From an uncultured Alphaproteobacteria bacterium (GTDB taxonomy: Bacteria; Pseudomonadota; Alphaproteobacteria; Rhodospirillales; Rhodospirillaceae): a stretch of DNA of 64,000 nt. Positions 10,603-22,524 of this stretch are shown here, one piece after another. Positions within the stretch are counted from its first letter, which is position 1, and each line of letters begins with the position of its first letter. A model generated the notes under the pieces. The model was not told the origin of the DNA. It saw only the letters and a program-made list of their open reading frames with translations, and made no database searches. The stretch is from assembly GCA_902575965.1 (NCBI GenBank), contig CACGTM010000001.1, forward strand, positions 62,001 to 126,000, read 5' to 3'. Both the position numbers and the translations under genes were made by a program.

Positions 10603-11760
10603 ATGACCAGCTTGGAATTAGATTTACCAGAAGAAACATTAATTATCAAAGATATGGTTCGAAAATTTGTTGAACGTGAACTTATCCCACTTGAAGAAAG
10701 GCTTAAAGATAGAAAAAATTCATATGATCTACCAGATAGAATTAAAAGTGATTTAGAAAATAAGGTTAAGAATATTGGCCTATGGGCCATGGATGCCCCG
10801 AAGGAAATAGGTGGTGCTGGTCTAAACTTACTAGACCATTGTGTGGTTATTGAAGAGGCATTTAAGGCTACAGTTGGGAGGTGCTTGTGGTCATCATTAT
10901 TCTTTCCTGTACTATATAAACTAGGTAATGATAAGCAAAAAGAAAAATATCTGAATCCTTCGGTTAATGGTTTCTTTCATGGGGCTGCTGCATATAGTGA
11001 ACCAAATGCAGCAGGGGATTTGGCAGGTATCCAAACCTCGGCAGACCAAGTTAAAGGAGGGTGGATTATTAATGGTAATAAGTGTTGGATTAGCCATGCT
11101 CTTACAGCGAAGTTTTTTCTTGTTCTAACTAGAGTAAAAGGTACTAAAAGGCATGATGGTATAACTTGGTTTATCATTGATAGGGAAACAAAAGGTTTTT
11201 CAGTTGGTAGAGAGCAAGGTATGATTCATGGTCAGCCTACCTATGAATTGTCTTTAAACGAATGTTTTGTAAGCAACGACCAACTTCTTGGAAAACCAAA
11301 TCAAGGTTGGGTCGCAGGTGAGGAAGCACTATTTAGAGGAAGATTGCTTGTTTCTGCTCGAGCTATTGGTATTGCTCAAAGATGCTTTGACATGATGGTA
11401 AAGTATTCAACAGAGCGGGTTACATTTGATAAACCTCTATCCTCTAGGCAAGCAATTCAGTGGATGATAGCAGATTCTGCTACAGAAATTCATGCATCAC
11501 GTCTCATGCTTTATCATAGTGCGGTAAAAGCACAGAAGAAAAATAAAATACACTCTGAGCTCGCAATGTTAAAATTATTTACAAGCGAAATGGCAGGAAG
11601 AGTTGTTGACCGCGCAGTTCAAATTCATGGTGCTATGGGATTGTCTGATGAAACTATTTTGGAGAGGTGCTATAGAGATGTGAGGCCAATGAGGATTTAT
11701 GAAGGGTCATCTGAAGCTATGAGAAGCCTTGTCGCGAAAAATATTATAAAAAATGTATAG
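10603..11760 (+). CDS. Acyl-CoA dehydrogenase
   Basis: AYSEPNAAGDLAGIQTSA; VQIHGAMGLSDETILERCYRDVRPMRIYEGSSEAMR. Confidence 0.9.
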   Translation: MTSLELDLPEETLIIKDMVRKFVERELIPLEERLKDRKNSYDLPDRIKSDLENKVKNIGLWAMDAPKEIGGAGLNLLDHCVVIEEAFKATVGRCLWSSLFFPVLYKLGNDKQKEKYLNPSVNGFFHGAAAYSEPNAAGDLAGIQTSADQVKGGWIINGNKCWISHALTAKFFLVLTRVKGTKRHDGITWFIIDRETKGFSVGREQGMIHGQPTYELSLNECFVSNDQLLGKPNQGWVAGEEALFRGRLLVSARAIGIAQRCFDMMVKYSTERVTFDKPLSSRQAIQWMIADSATEIHASRLMLYHSAVKAQKKNKIHSELAMLKLFTSEMAGRVVDRAVQIHGAMGLSDETILERCYRDVRPMRIYEGSSEAMRSLVAKNIIKNV

Positions 11761-11765
11761 TTAAT

Positions 11766-13319
11766 TTAATTGGCTATTTTTATTTTTTCATAAGCCACAC
11801 CTGTTGGTTCAACAACAATATCTTTTATAAATTTGCTAAGCCCAATTATACTTCCATATTCAATAATATTGATTGATGGAGCCAAATAATTCATTTCACT
11901 CATGATATCTTCTAATTGCTTTTTTCTTTTTTTAGTATTCATTTCCAACTTACTTATTTGTATTTTTTTAGTAATTTCTTTATTGCAGAAAAAGGGGTTT
12001 ACTTTAATACACGAAAAAGAATCTAACGACCGACCGGTATCATTATAAGGAGAGTTATTCCAGAGAATTGAAAAAGCATCTATTTCCTTCCAGTCATTCG
12101 TAAAATATTTTCTTGTTCTTTCTGTATATGTGGTTGTTCTCAACAAAACCTTAATATTTATTTTGGATAAATCCTGAACGATTCTTTGATAAATAAGTGA
12201 ATCAGCAGGGCCTAGACCAACTAAAACCTCTAAAATAAGACTAAAGCCTTTATTATAACCAGCTTCTTTGAGAAGTATTCTGGCTTTTTCCGGGTCAAAG
12301 CTATATGGAGTGATATTTTCATTATACCCAAAATTTTCTTTTGTAGCTCCTTGAGTTGCAATATTAAAGTGTCCTCCTAAAATATCCCTGACAATTGATT
12401 TTCGATCAATCGAATAGCTTAATGCCTGTCTTACTTTTATATTATTAAGGGGCGATCCTTTTTTATTCATATTGGGAAGGGCTATTGCAAGAACTTGTTT
12501 TGAGTGATTTATTTTAAATGATAATTGGTTATCCTTGATTATATCTATGTCATCTGGTGATAGTCCAAGCGCTATATCGACCTGTCCAGAAATAAGGGCT
12601 TGCACCCTGCTGATGGGATCCTTAAGTGGATAAATTTTTAAATTGTTAATTTTATTAGTAGTATCCCAGAATTTTTTGAATCTGGTAAATTTCACCGCAC
12701 CTCCCTCGTTCCACGATTTAAGAAAAAAAGGTCCGGTTCCAATTGGTTCTTTAGAGTAATAGTCTGCACCAATTTTTGACCATGTTGCAAAATCAACAAT
12801 TCTCATTAGGCTTAGTTTTTTTGGGAGCATCGGGTCGCGTTCATGTGTTGTTATTTCTAAAGTAGAATTATCAATAGGCCTTGCATTTGAAATTGACTTC
12901 AATTCAACTGAAATGGGATATACAAGATTCTCTTCTTTGATAATGAAGTTTATGTTTTGGGCAATGTTCTCAGTAGAGTTTAAAATATTATTATGAAAGT
13001 AGACACCATCTCTAATTTTAAAAATCCATTTTCTATTTCCATCGTTTTCCCAAGATGTTGCTAGTGCGGGTTGAAGCTGACCGTCTTCATCAACAAAAGT
13101 TAATCCATCGTAGACCAACCCAAGTAAAGACCCCGGGGTAACAGAGATACTTTTATAAGGATTCCCAAGATTACTTGGTAACTGTGTACCTGCCACATTG
13201 ATGCTGGTGCAATAGGCTATTGATGAGATATTTAGACTGATTATAAAATATATAACTAAATATATTTTTTTATTAAGAAGGATATTTTTTTTTTTTAAAT
13301 ATTTTATTGTTGTAAAAAT
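11766..13319 (-). CDS. ABC transporter substrate-binding protein (family 5, peptide/nickel type), extended 5' to include signal peptide
   Basis: SBP_bac_5 body (FRIRDGVYFHNN, TGPFFLKSW, LSYSIDRKSIV); ORF track starts at GTG 13196, but the in-frame upstream FTTIKYLKKKNILLNKKIYLVIYFIISLNISSIAYC is a signal peptide; ATT at 13319 has AAGGA 8 nt upstream. Confidence 0.75.
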   Translation of the reverse strand: MFTTIKYLKKKNILLNKKIYLVIYFIISLNISSIAYCTSINVAGTQLPSNLGNPYKSISVTPGSLLGLVYDGLTFVDEDGQLQPALATSWENDGNRKWIFKIRDGVYFHNNILNSTENIAQNINFIIKEENLVYPISVELKSISNARPIDNSTLEITTHERDPMLPKKLSLMRIVDFATWSKIGADYYSKEPIGTGPFFLKSWNEGGAVKFTRFKKFWDTTNKINNLKIYPLKDPISRVQALISGQVDIALGLSPDDIDIIKDNQLSFKINHSKQVLAIALPNMNKKGSPLNNIKVRQALSYSIDRKSIVRDILGGHFNIATQGATKENFGYNENITPYSFDPEKARILLKEAGYNKGFSLILEVLVGLGPADSLIYQRIVQDLSKINIKVLLRTTTYTERTRKYFTNDWKEIDAFSILWNNSPYNDTGRSLDSFSCIKVNPFFCNKEITKKIQISKLEMNTKKRKKQLEDIMSEMNYLAPSINIIEYGSIIGLSKFIKDIVVEPTGVAYEKIKIAN

Positions 13320-13320
13320 T

Positions 13321-14280
13321 TTATAGATCCTTCGCTATCCTGAATCCAAAAATATGCGAAGATAAATTTTCTGGATCGCGACCTCTAAAAGATGGTCTAT
13401 GTCTTGAAATCTTAGACAACCAGCTTCCGCCTTTGACGCTTCGTTTTTCACAGTGTCCTCTTACTTGATTTGGTTTCTCATCTAATTGGCCACTTTTATA
13501 TTCAGTTTCTGAACAATCCTCTATCCATTCCCATACGTTGCCAGTAATATCGTATACCCCAAATGAATTTGGTGTGAAGGAGCCTACAGGGGCAACCCTT
13601 GCAAATCCGTCTGAGCAGTTAGTTGGCTGCCATGTGGCGAATTTTTTTGCATAACTTGACGTTGTTCCATCAATATCAAATACATTGGAGTATTTACATG
13701 CATCGGATGCGTTATTGCCCCAGGACCATGTATGATTTTTTTTATCCTTTGCAATATATTCCCATTCAGCTTCTGATAAGAGTCTATATTTTTGATTAGT
13801 TATGCCAGAAAGCCATACCGTATATGCCTTAGCATCGTACCAAGAAACACATACAACTGGCTCATTGTCTTTTGGCTTTCTTTCATAATCGGGATCTAAC
13901 CAATTACCGTTGAATTGAATAACTTGACCTTTCCATTTTGTACATGATTGAGAGGGCCTATAATTTGTACTATCTATGAAATATTTAAATTCTTTATTTG
14001 ATACTTCAAACATGCCCACAGCAAAAGAGTTATTAATTTTTCTTTCATGCACTGGCCCCTCAGTTCGTATTAATCCTAGTACTTCTTCAGTAAAGTCAGA
14101 GCCCATTTGAAATTCTCCAGGAGGGATTACAACCATTTTAGGACACAGTTCACAATCTTTAAAAACATGTTCTTGGTTGGATGAAAGGAGGCTCCTGTCA
14201 GAGGTGGCTAAAATCGTAAAAAAAGATAAGAAAAATATAATGAAAAACTTAGAGGGTATTTTTTTAAAAAATTGTTTCAT
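13321..14280 (-). CDS. Exported formylglycine-generating-enzyme/SUMF1-family protein
   Basis: MVVIPPGEFQMGSDFTEE..., EPVVCVSWYDAKAYTVWLS, YRLLSEAEWEYIAKD, VYDITGNVWEWIEDC, VKGGSWLS, FGFRIAKDL; N-terminal hydrophobic signal. Confidence 0.85.
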   Translation of the reverse strand: MKQFFKKIPSKFFIIFFLSFFTILATSDRSLLSSNQEHVFKDCELCPKMVVIPPGEFQMGSDFTEEVLGLIRTEGPVHERKINNSFAVGMFEVSNKEFKYFIDSTNYRPSQSCTKWKGQVIQFNGNWLDPDYERKPKDNEPVVCVSWYDAKAYTVWLSGITNQKYRLLSEAEWEYIAKDKKNHTWSWGNNASDACKYSNVFDIDGTTSSYAKKFATWQPTNCSDGFARVAPVGSFTPNSFGVYDITGNVWEWIEDCSETEYKSGQLDEKPNQVRGHCEKRSVKGGSWLSKISRHRPSFRGRDPENLSSHIFGFRIAKDL

Positions 14281-14494
14281 GTTCTTTAGCTAAACTCTAA
14301 GGATAAAATAAATTGGTTTGATATAAAATTGAATGGAAAAATATCTTATCATTTTACATTTTTTATGTCCGTTTCATAGTAAATTTTGTTTGAAAACTGT
14401 AATTCTCTTTATATAACTTATACCAAATTGTAATTAGAAACTTCTAGCAATAGATCTAAGAAGGTAATAAATTGACTAAAATACGCAAAATAGT

Positions 14495-15490
14495 TTGAAT
14501 AAAATGCTAGATAAACAAATTACATCGTCAAATAAAACATCAATAGCTGCAGTAGATCTTGGGACAAATAACTGTAGAATGCTCATTGCACATACTGATG
14601 GGAAAAAATTTGCAGTAATTGATTCTTTTTCAAGAATTACGAGGCTTGGTGAGGGGCTAACGGCTTCAAGAAAGCTCTCATCTGAGGCAATGGAACGAAC
14701 GATTGAGGCTTTAAAAGTTTGTGCCTCAAAGATGAAGAAGCATAGGGTGAAGTTTTCAAGAAATGTTACTACAGAAGCTTGCAGGCGGGCGGAAAACTGC
14801 AGGGACTTTGTTGAAAATGTAAAAAAGGAAACTGGTATTTTTCTTGAGATTATTTCTCCAGAGGAAGAAGCAAGGCTTGCATTAAGTGGCTGTCATTCAT
14901 TAATTGATCCTGAATCAAGATATATCATTGTTTTTGATATTGGGGGTGGAAGTACAGAGGTAATTTTTGTTTCTTTAGAATCTCTAGGTAAGCCAGAAAT
15001 AATTGATCTAATTTCAATGCCTTTTGGTGTTGTAACAGTTTCAGAAGATTGTGGAGGAGGAGATCTCACTGATAGAAGTTATAATGAAATCCTAGGTAAG
15101 GTAAAATCACTACTTTTAGATTTTGATTATAAGAATCAGATTTCCAAAAAAATTTCTCTTAATCAAGTTCAGATGATAGGTGTATCAGGTACAGTTACAA
15201 CATTGGGTGGATTAAATCTTAATCTTATTAAATATGACAGAAATGTTGTGGACGGATCTGAACTCTTATTTGATGATATAAAGAGACATACTCTAAACCT
15301 TCGTAAAATGGATTTAGCTTCTAGAGCATCTTTACCATGTATAGGTTGGCAAAGAGCAGACCTGCTTTTAGGAGGATGTGCAATTTTAGAAGGTATTTGC
15401 GATTTATGGCCAGTGGGTTCACTAAAGATTGCTGATAGGGGGTTAAGAGAGGGTATCCTTAATGGTATATTGGAAAATATAAATTCATAG
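14495..15490 (+). CDS. Ppx/GppA phosphatase family protein
   Basis: IAAVDLGTNNCRMLIA; VFDIGGGSTEVIFV; GVSGTVTTLGGLNL. Confidence 0.85.
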   Translation: MNKMLDKQITSSNKTSIAAVDLGTNNCRMLIAHTDGKKFAVIDSFSRITRLGEGLTASRKLSSEAMERTIEALKVCASKMKKHRVKFSRNVTTEACRRAENCRDFVENVKKETGIFLEIISPEEEARLALSGCHSLIDPESRYIIVFDIGGGSTEVIFVSLESLGKPEIIDLISMPFGVVTVSEDCGGGDLTDRSYNEILGKVKSLLLDFDYKNQISKKISLNQVQMIGVSGTVTTLGGLNLNLIKYDRNVVDGSELLFDDIKRHTLNLRKMDLASRASLPCIGWQRADLLLGGCAILEGICDLWPVGSLKIADRGLREGILNGILENINS

Positions 15491-15505
15491 AGTAATTTAT
15501 TTATT

Positions 15506-16180
15506 ATGAAAAGTAAGCCTTTCGTTCGTGGATTGACCACAAAGCTTAAGAAGAAAAAGGGGAGAAAACTCTCATCTACAACATGGTTGAGTCGACAGCT
15601 TAACGACCCATATGTAAGAGAGGCTGGTGTCCGAGGCTATAAATCTCGGGCAGCATTTAAACTTATTGAAATGGATGACCGCTTTCAATTTCTCAGACAA
15701 GGCCTTAGGGTTGTCGACCTCGGAGCAGCTCCAGGCGGTTGGACACAGGTTGCACTGGAGCGCGTTGGGACTAATGGTAAGGTAATTTCTTTGGATAAGC
15801 AGGAAGAGTGGGATGGAGTTCCCGGTGCAGTATGTATCAAAATGGATTTTACCTTTGATTCTGCAATTGAAGAGTTATTAAAAGCTTCAAATGGAACCGT
15901 TGATATCGTTCTGTCAGATATGGCAGCCTCGTCAACAGGTCACGCAAAAACAGATCACTTGAGGATTATGGGTCTTGCAGAACATGCCTGGGACTTTGCT
16001 TCCCAAATACTTTCACCTAAGGGCGTTTTCATTTGCAAAGTTCTTCAGGGAGGCGCTGAAGATACATTGCTAAAAGAAATTAAGAAGAGCTTTGTTAATG
16101 TAAAACATGTGAAACCCCCTTCAAGCAGAAAGGATTCATCTGAGATGTATCTTTTTGCAGAGGGTTTTAAAAAATTATAG
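15506..16180 (+). CDS. rlmE: 23S rRNA (uridine-2'-O)-methyltransferase RlmE (FtsJ/RrmJ)
   Basis: RSRAAFKLIEMDDRFQFLRQGLRVVDLGAAPGGWTQVA; VLSDMAASSTGHAKTDHLRIM. Confidence 0.9.
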   Translation: MKSKPFVRGLTTKLKKKKGRKLSSTTWLSRQLNDPYVREAGVRGYKSRAAFKLIEMDDRFQFLRQGLRVVDLGAAPGGWTQVALERVGTNGKVISLDKQEEWDGVPGAVCIKMDFTFDSAIEELLKASNGTVDIVLSDMAASSTGHAKTDHLRIMGLAEHAWDFASQILSPKGVFICKVLQGGAEDTLLKEIKKSFVNVKHVKPPSSRKDSSEMYLFAEGFKKL

Positions 16181-16257
16181 TTAAATCATTTCATAAAAAT
16201 TAATCTAGCCATCTTGAGGAAAAATTAATTTAGTGTAGAATACGTTATGTTTAATAA

Positions 16258-19288
<3,031 letters not shown>

Positions 19289-19296
19289 AGGGTTGC

Positions 19297-19327
19297 TCTG
19301 AAACCCTTATAAACAGTGGGTTTCAGA
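19297..19327 (+). terminator. Hairpin downstream of guaA (probable terminator)
   Basis: Perfect 10-bp inverted repeat TCTGAAACCC-N11-GGGTTTCAGA 9 nt after the guaA stop. Confidence 0.6.
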
Positions 19328-19462
19328 ATTTCAAATTTCTAAATCTGATTTTTTAAGTTATTGATTTTATTACCTTTTAAAAATCTTACTACAAAGAAAC
19401 TCACAAACCAGAGTAGCCATTGTAAACGATTATGACTTGTTTCATTATTAAACAAACTAATG

Positions 19463-19678
19463 TTAATGATTCATCTTTTCTCGTGATGAAAATGGAGAAA
19501 CATACTTTATTTGAGCTGAACTCAAGTCTTTAAGTACATCACGATCTAATTGCAGAACAAGATGATATTCATAATTAGAGACAATACTAAAAGCAGGAAA
19601 GTCAGCTTCGTATCCAGGATTTCTATCACATACTAATCTATAATATGGAGTTTTATTATTATCGATTAGATGTCCCAT
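19463..19678 (-). CDS. Small hypothetical protein
   Basis: 71 aa ORF in a long intergenic region; no recognisable motif. Confidence 0.3.
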   Translation of the reverse strand: MGHLIDNNKTPYYRLVCDRNPGYEADFPAFSIVSNYEYHLVLQLDRDVLKDLSSAQIKYVSPFSSREKMNH

Positions 19679-19729
19679 AATGTTTCTTCTGCCAAATTAC
19701 AAACTTTGTAGTAATTATCTTGTAGCGAG

Positions 19730-19915
19730 CTCAAATTTTACTCGCTCTGTAGCCCCCATAAACAAAGGGCTTGTGACAGCACTGTTTATGAGTGGGTAAG
19801 TTCATGTAGGCGTGGTAAGCGTAATTGACGCTGATACACATGTGATGGGGCTTACCCTGTATGAGCACGTTAGCTCAGAGAGGTAAGTTTTTGCAGCAGC
19901 GATGTGCTGAAGAGG
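19730..19915 (+). other. Hairpin-rich leader/structured region upstream of GC-rich gene
   Basis: Nested inverted repeats: AGCGAG/CTCGCT, CATAAACA/TGTTTATG (19757-19790), GGGTAAG/CTTACCC (19794-19857) enclosing CATGT/ACATG and GCGT/ACGC, TGAGC/GCTCA (19862-19877), CAGCA/TGCTG (19894-19909). Confidence 0.5.
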
Positions 19916-19921
19916 TGGTTT

Positions 19922-20776
19922 ATGAATTTTATGAAAAAGAATAGTTTGTGTGTTGCGGCTGCCTTGTTTGGTTTGGCTCATGCATCCGTTGTTGTTGCAG
20001 AAGGTACTAAGCAGCTAGCAGCGGAGCAATCAGCGCGTCCGCTTTCGGCTTTCTTTGGGTTAGACAACAATCTGCCCTTTGGCGCTAATGTCCTGTGTTT
20101 AGGCGCGTGGGGTGAGGACGGTATGCCGGTGGTTTTGAGCCACACCGTTAACCCAGATTCATTGCAAGCTGAAGACTTCCGTGTGGTAAGGCTGTCCGGA
20201 GCCACTAACACTCCTATGTGTGTCACCCTGCGTCCAGCAAGCGACGTGGATGAAAATCGGACGGTTTTGCTGATTGGTGAATTTGGTAATGCCGATGATG
20301 ATCCGCCAGTTAAGGTGTTGATCGTAGACGATGTGCTTTCAGACGCCACCGACAGTCCCCAGCTGAACTTTCGTGGTACCCAAGTCTCGGTTATTCCTCT
20401 CGACGCCGGCCCAGAGATTATTTTGGCTGCGGCGGTGCCAAAGGATATCTGGTCGCTGTCGGGTCGGGGAACGTCTTGCCCCACCGCCACCAAACAAGTG
20501 GTGCGGGTGACCTGGACAGGTGGCGTGAGACTGCCCAACAGAGATGAGTTGGGCGAGGCACAGAGGAAGTTATATAAGGTAAGCCTCACCGCTGCGGATG
20601 GCTCTCGGTCCGAGGTGAGTCCGGCAGCATTGGCAGAACTAGGCGACGCCGACAACAACCACTTTCTTTGTCTGGACACGACCACGCCCGCTACCGCCGT
20701 GGCTTTTCCTGCGGGGCATTTGGTTGATCCGAACGGTGATCTAAATGCAGATTCCAAGGTTATGGTTCGCAGATAG
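19922..20776 (+). CDS. Exported protein of unknown function in GC-rich, probably horizontally acquired cassette
   Basis: ATG with GAGGTGG upstream; signal peptide MKKNSLCVAAALFGLAHASVVVAEG; codon usage (GCC, CTG, CGC, GGC) clearly unlike neighbours. Confidence 0.7.
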   Translation: MNFMKKNSLCVAAALFGLAHASVVVAEGTKQLAAEQSARPLSAFFGLDNNLPFGANVLCLGAWGEDGMPVVLSHTVNPDSLQAEDFRVVRLSGATNTPMCVTLRPASDVDENRTVLLIGEFGNADDDPPVKVLIVDDVLSDATDSPQLNFRGTQVSVIPLDAGPEIILAAAVPKDIWSLSGRGTSCPTATKQVVRVTWTGGVRLPNRDELGEAQRKLYKVSLTAADGSRSEVSPAALAELGDADNNHFLCLDTTTPATAVAFPAGHLVDPNGDLNADSKVMVRR

Positions 20777-20812
20777 TTCTAACCTGTACATTTTATCAAT
20801 GAAGATATAGAA

Positions 20813-20834
20813 ATTGGCAGAGCATACAGCCAAT
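20813..20834 (+). terminator. Hairpin after GC-rich gene
   Basis: ATTGGC-N10-GCCAAT inverted repeat followed by AT-rich sequence. Confidence 0.4.
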
Positions 20835-20864
20835 CTGTATAAAATAAAATATTAGAGAAAAAAG

Positions 20865-21470
20865 TTGTCAAAAAAAATTTTAAGAATTTCTGAAAGCCAA
20901 ATACCTGAAAGATTGAGAGATAACCGTCTTAAGCTATTAAGAAAGCTTGGAAGATTTGTCATCAATGTATCTGGTTGGGCTATAAAAGGAAAGATTCCTG
21001 ATGAGGAGAGAATTGTTCTAATTGCTGCTCCTCATACGTCAAATTGGGATTTTGTTTTGGCAATGTTTGCAGTTTTAGGTTTAAATATTAGGGTAAGATG
21101 GCTTGGAAAACATTCGTTATTTAAACCTGGTATTAAAAAGTTTTTTGAATGGTTAGGTGGGATACCTGTTTATAGGGATAATCCATCAACATTAATTGAA
21201 AATGTTGTAGATATAGTTAAAAAAGAAAAAAGTATTGCCATTGCTATAACACCTGAAGGAACCAGAAAGAAAGTAAAAAGATGGAAAACAGGTTTCTTGA
21301 GAATTGCAAAACAAACACAATCAAAAATAATATTAATTTCTATTGATGCACCGACAAAAACTATAGAGATAGGTAAGATGTTTGAGCCTACTGGTAATAA
21401 TGAAGAGGATTTAATGTATATCCAAAAATATTATAGTTCCTTCAGAGGAATTAAGCCCCAGAATTCTTAA
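20865..21470 (+). CDS. Lysophospholipid/glycerol-3-phosphate acyltransferase family (PlsC-like)
   Basis: APHTSNWDFVLAM, FEWLGGIPVYRDN, ITPEGTRKKVKRWKTGF; TTG start. Confidence 0.8.
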   Translation: MSKKILRISESQIPERLRDNRLKLLRKLGRFVINVSGWAIKGKIPDEERIVLIAAPHTSNWDFVLAMFAVLGLNIRVRWLGKHSLFKPGIKKFFEWLGGIPVYRDNPSTLIENVVDIVKKEKSIAIAITPEGTRKKVKRWKTGFLRIAKQTQSKIILISIDAPTKTIEIGKMFEPTGNNEEDLMYIQKYYSSFRGIKPQNS

Positions 21471-21577
21471 TTAAATATACTTCGAATTATTCAGAGAAAA
21501 TCGCTACCACGTCTGATAAAAAATGGCAGGGAGTTCTGGGGGTTGATTTCTATGCTTATGTTCGCATATTATCCTGC

Positions 21578-21814
21578 ATGGAAAATCAGCAGATCTTAAA
21601 GCAAATCGAAAACCTCAAAGGGCGCCGAGCATACGAGGAAAAGAGAGCCGCTAAACTCGGTTTTGCCTCTTTATACGCTTATTTTGAGCATAAAATTCAA
21701 AAATCTGTATTAGCTGCGGAGGAGAAATCAGCGCAGATGGAACGATTTAGAATTGAGAAAGAGCTCGCAAGAAGTGCGAAGGCTGAGAAAAAGAAAAACT
21801 GCGGTTGCTGCTAA
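21578..21814 (+). CDS. Small conserved-looking hypothetical with C-terminal CGCC
   Basis: 78 aa, charged/helical, ends KKKNCGCC. Confidence 0.5.
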   Translation: MENQQILKQIENLKGRRAYEEKRAAKLGFASLYAYFEHKIQKSVLAAEEKSAQMERFRIEKELARSAKAEKKKNCGCC

Positions 21815-21826
21815 CAAAGTTATTTT

Positions 21827-22126
21827 TTAACTAGGGTCGAAGGTTGATTTGATTATTTCCGGTGTCATAAATACCAAACCACTTTGCTGATCTCCGAGTT
21901 CACACAAATTGAAGAGGGCATCGAAAACCGCATCTTTTTGTTCTGTATCAGCAATTATACTCACTATTGCAGCCTCACCAAAGGTGCCGAATTGTTTCTC
22001 TTCAAAAAGATCGCTAGACCTTCCAGCTACTACAGTAATGCTTTTTACACCATCGAAGTCATTTAATTCTTCTAGAACCTTATGACCAAAGTCTTTACTA
22101 AGAAGCGCTCCAATTTCAACTGTCAT
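21827..22126 (-). CDS. PII-like signalling protein (divergent)
   Basis: 99 aa, MTVEIGALLSKDFGHKVLEELNDFDGVKSITVVAGRSS...; follows a PII-like gene in the same operon. Confidence 0.5.
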   Translation of the reverse strand: MTVEIGALLSKDFGHKVLEELNDFDGVKSITVVAGRSSDLFEEKQFGTFGEAAIVSIIADTEQKDAVFDALFNLCELGDQQSGLVFMTPEIIKSTFDPS

Positions 22127-22136
22127 CTTATGCTCC

Positions 22137-22493
22137 TCAAGCGATTTCTTTCAGAACTGATTCAGGTATATAAGTGGCAACACGGTCTAACTTAGTCATG
22201 AACATAATACCCTTTCCTGGAGTATCAAGGCCACCCGCAAGAAACATAGCTTCAAAAACTCTATCAGCCTGCTCTTCCGAGACGATTATCCTGATCACTT
22301 CTTTCTGCTCATCAATGGTTACACCGAGCAGTCCCATTCTTTCTCGTACACCTGTGCCTCTTGCATACGTTATGGTTGCACCTTGAGCGCCGCAATTTTT
22401 GGCAGCCTCTAACACCCCTTCAGCCAGTCCAGTCTGCAGAACGCATGTTATTAAGTTTGCTTCAGATAGATACGTTATATTTCTTCCAGCCAT
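22137..22493 (-). CDS. PII (GlnB/GlnK)-like regulatory protein
   Basis: LITCVLQTGLAEGVLEAAKNCGAQGATITYARGTGVRERMG...EEQADRVFEAMFLAGGLDTPGKGIMFM; PII-like ferredoxin fold. Confidence 0.7.
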   Translation of the reverse strand: MAGRNITYLSEANLITCVLQTGLAEGVLEAAKNCGAQGATITYARGTGVRERMGLLGVTIDEQKEVIRIIVSEEQADRVFEAMFLAGGLDTPGKGIMFMTKLDRVATYIPESVLKEIA

Positions 22494-22524
22494 GTCTGAT
22501 ATCCTTATCTATTAGTTAAATCTT

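Noticed and set aside
19730-19915. Leader considered as an integron attC site
   Set aside because: No convincing GTTRRRY/RYYYAAC core pair at the ends and no integrase nearby; kept only as an unclassified structured region.
19978-20757. 259-aa antisense ORF opposite the GC-rich secreted-protein gene
   Set aside because: Explained by reduced stop frequency in GC-rich DNA; the plus-strand ORF has SD, signal peptide and sensible composition.
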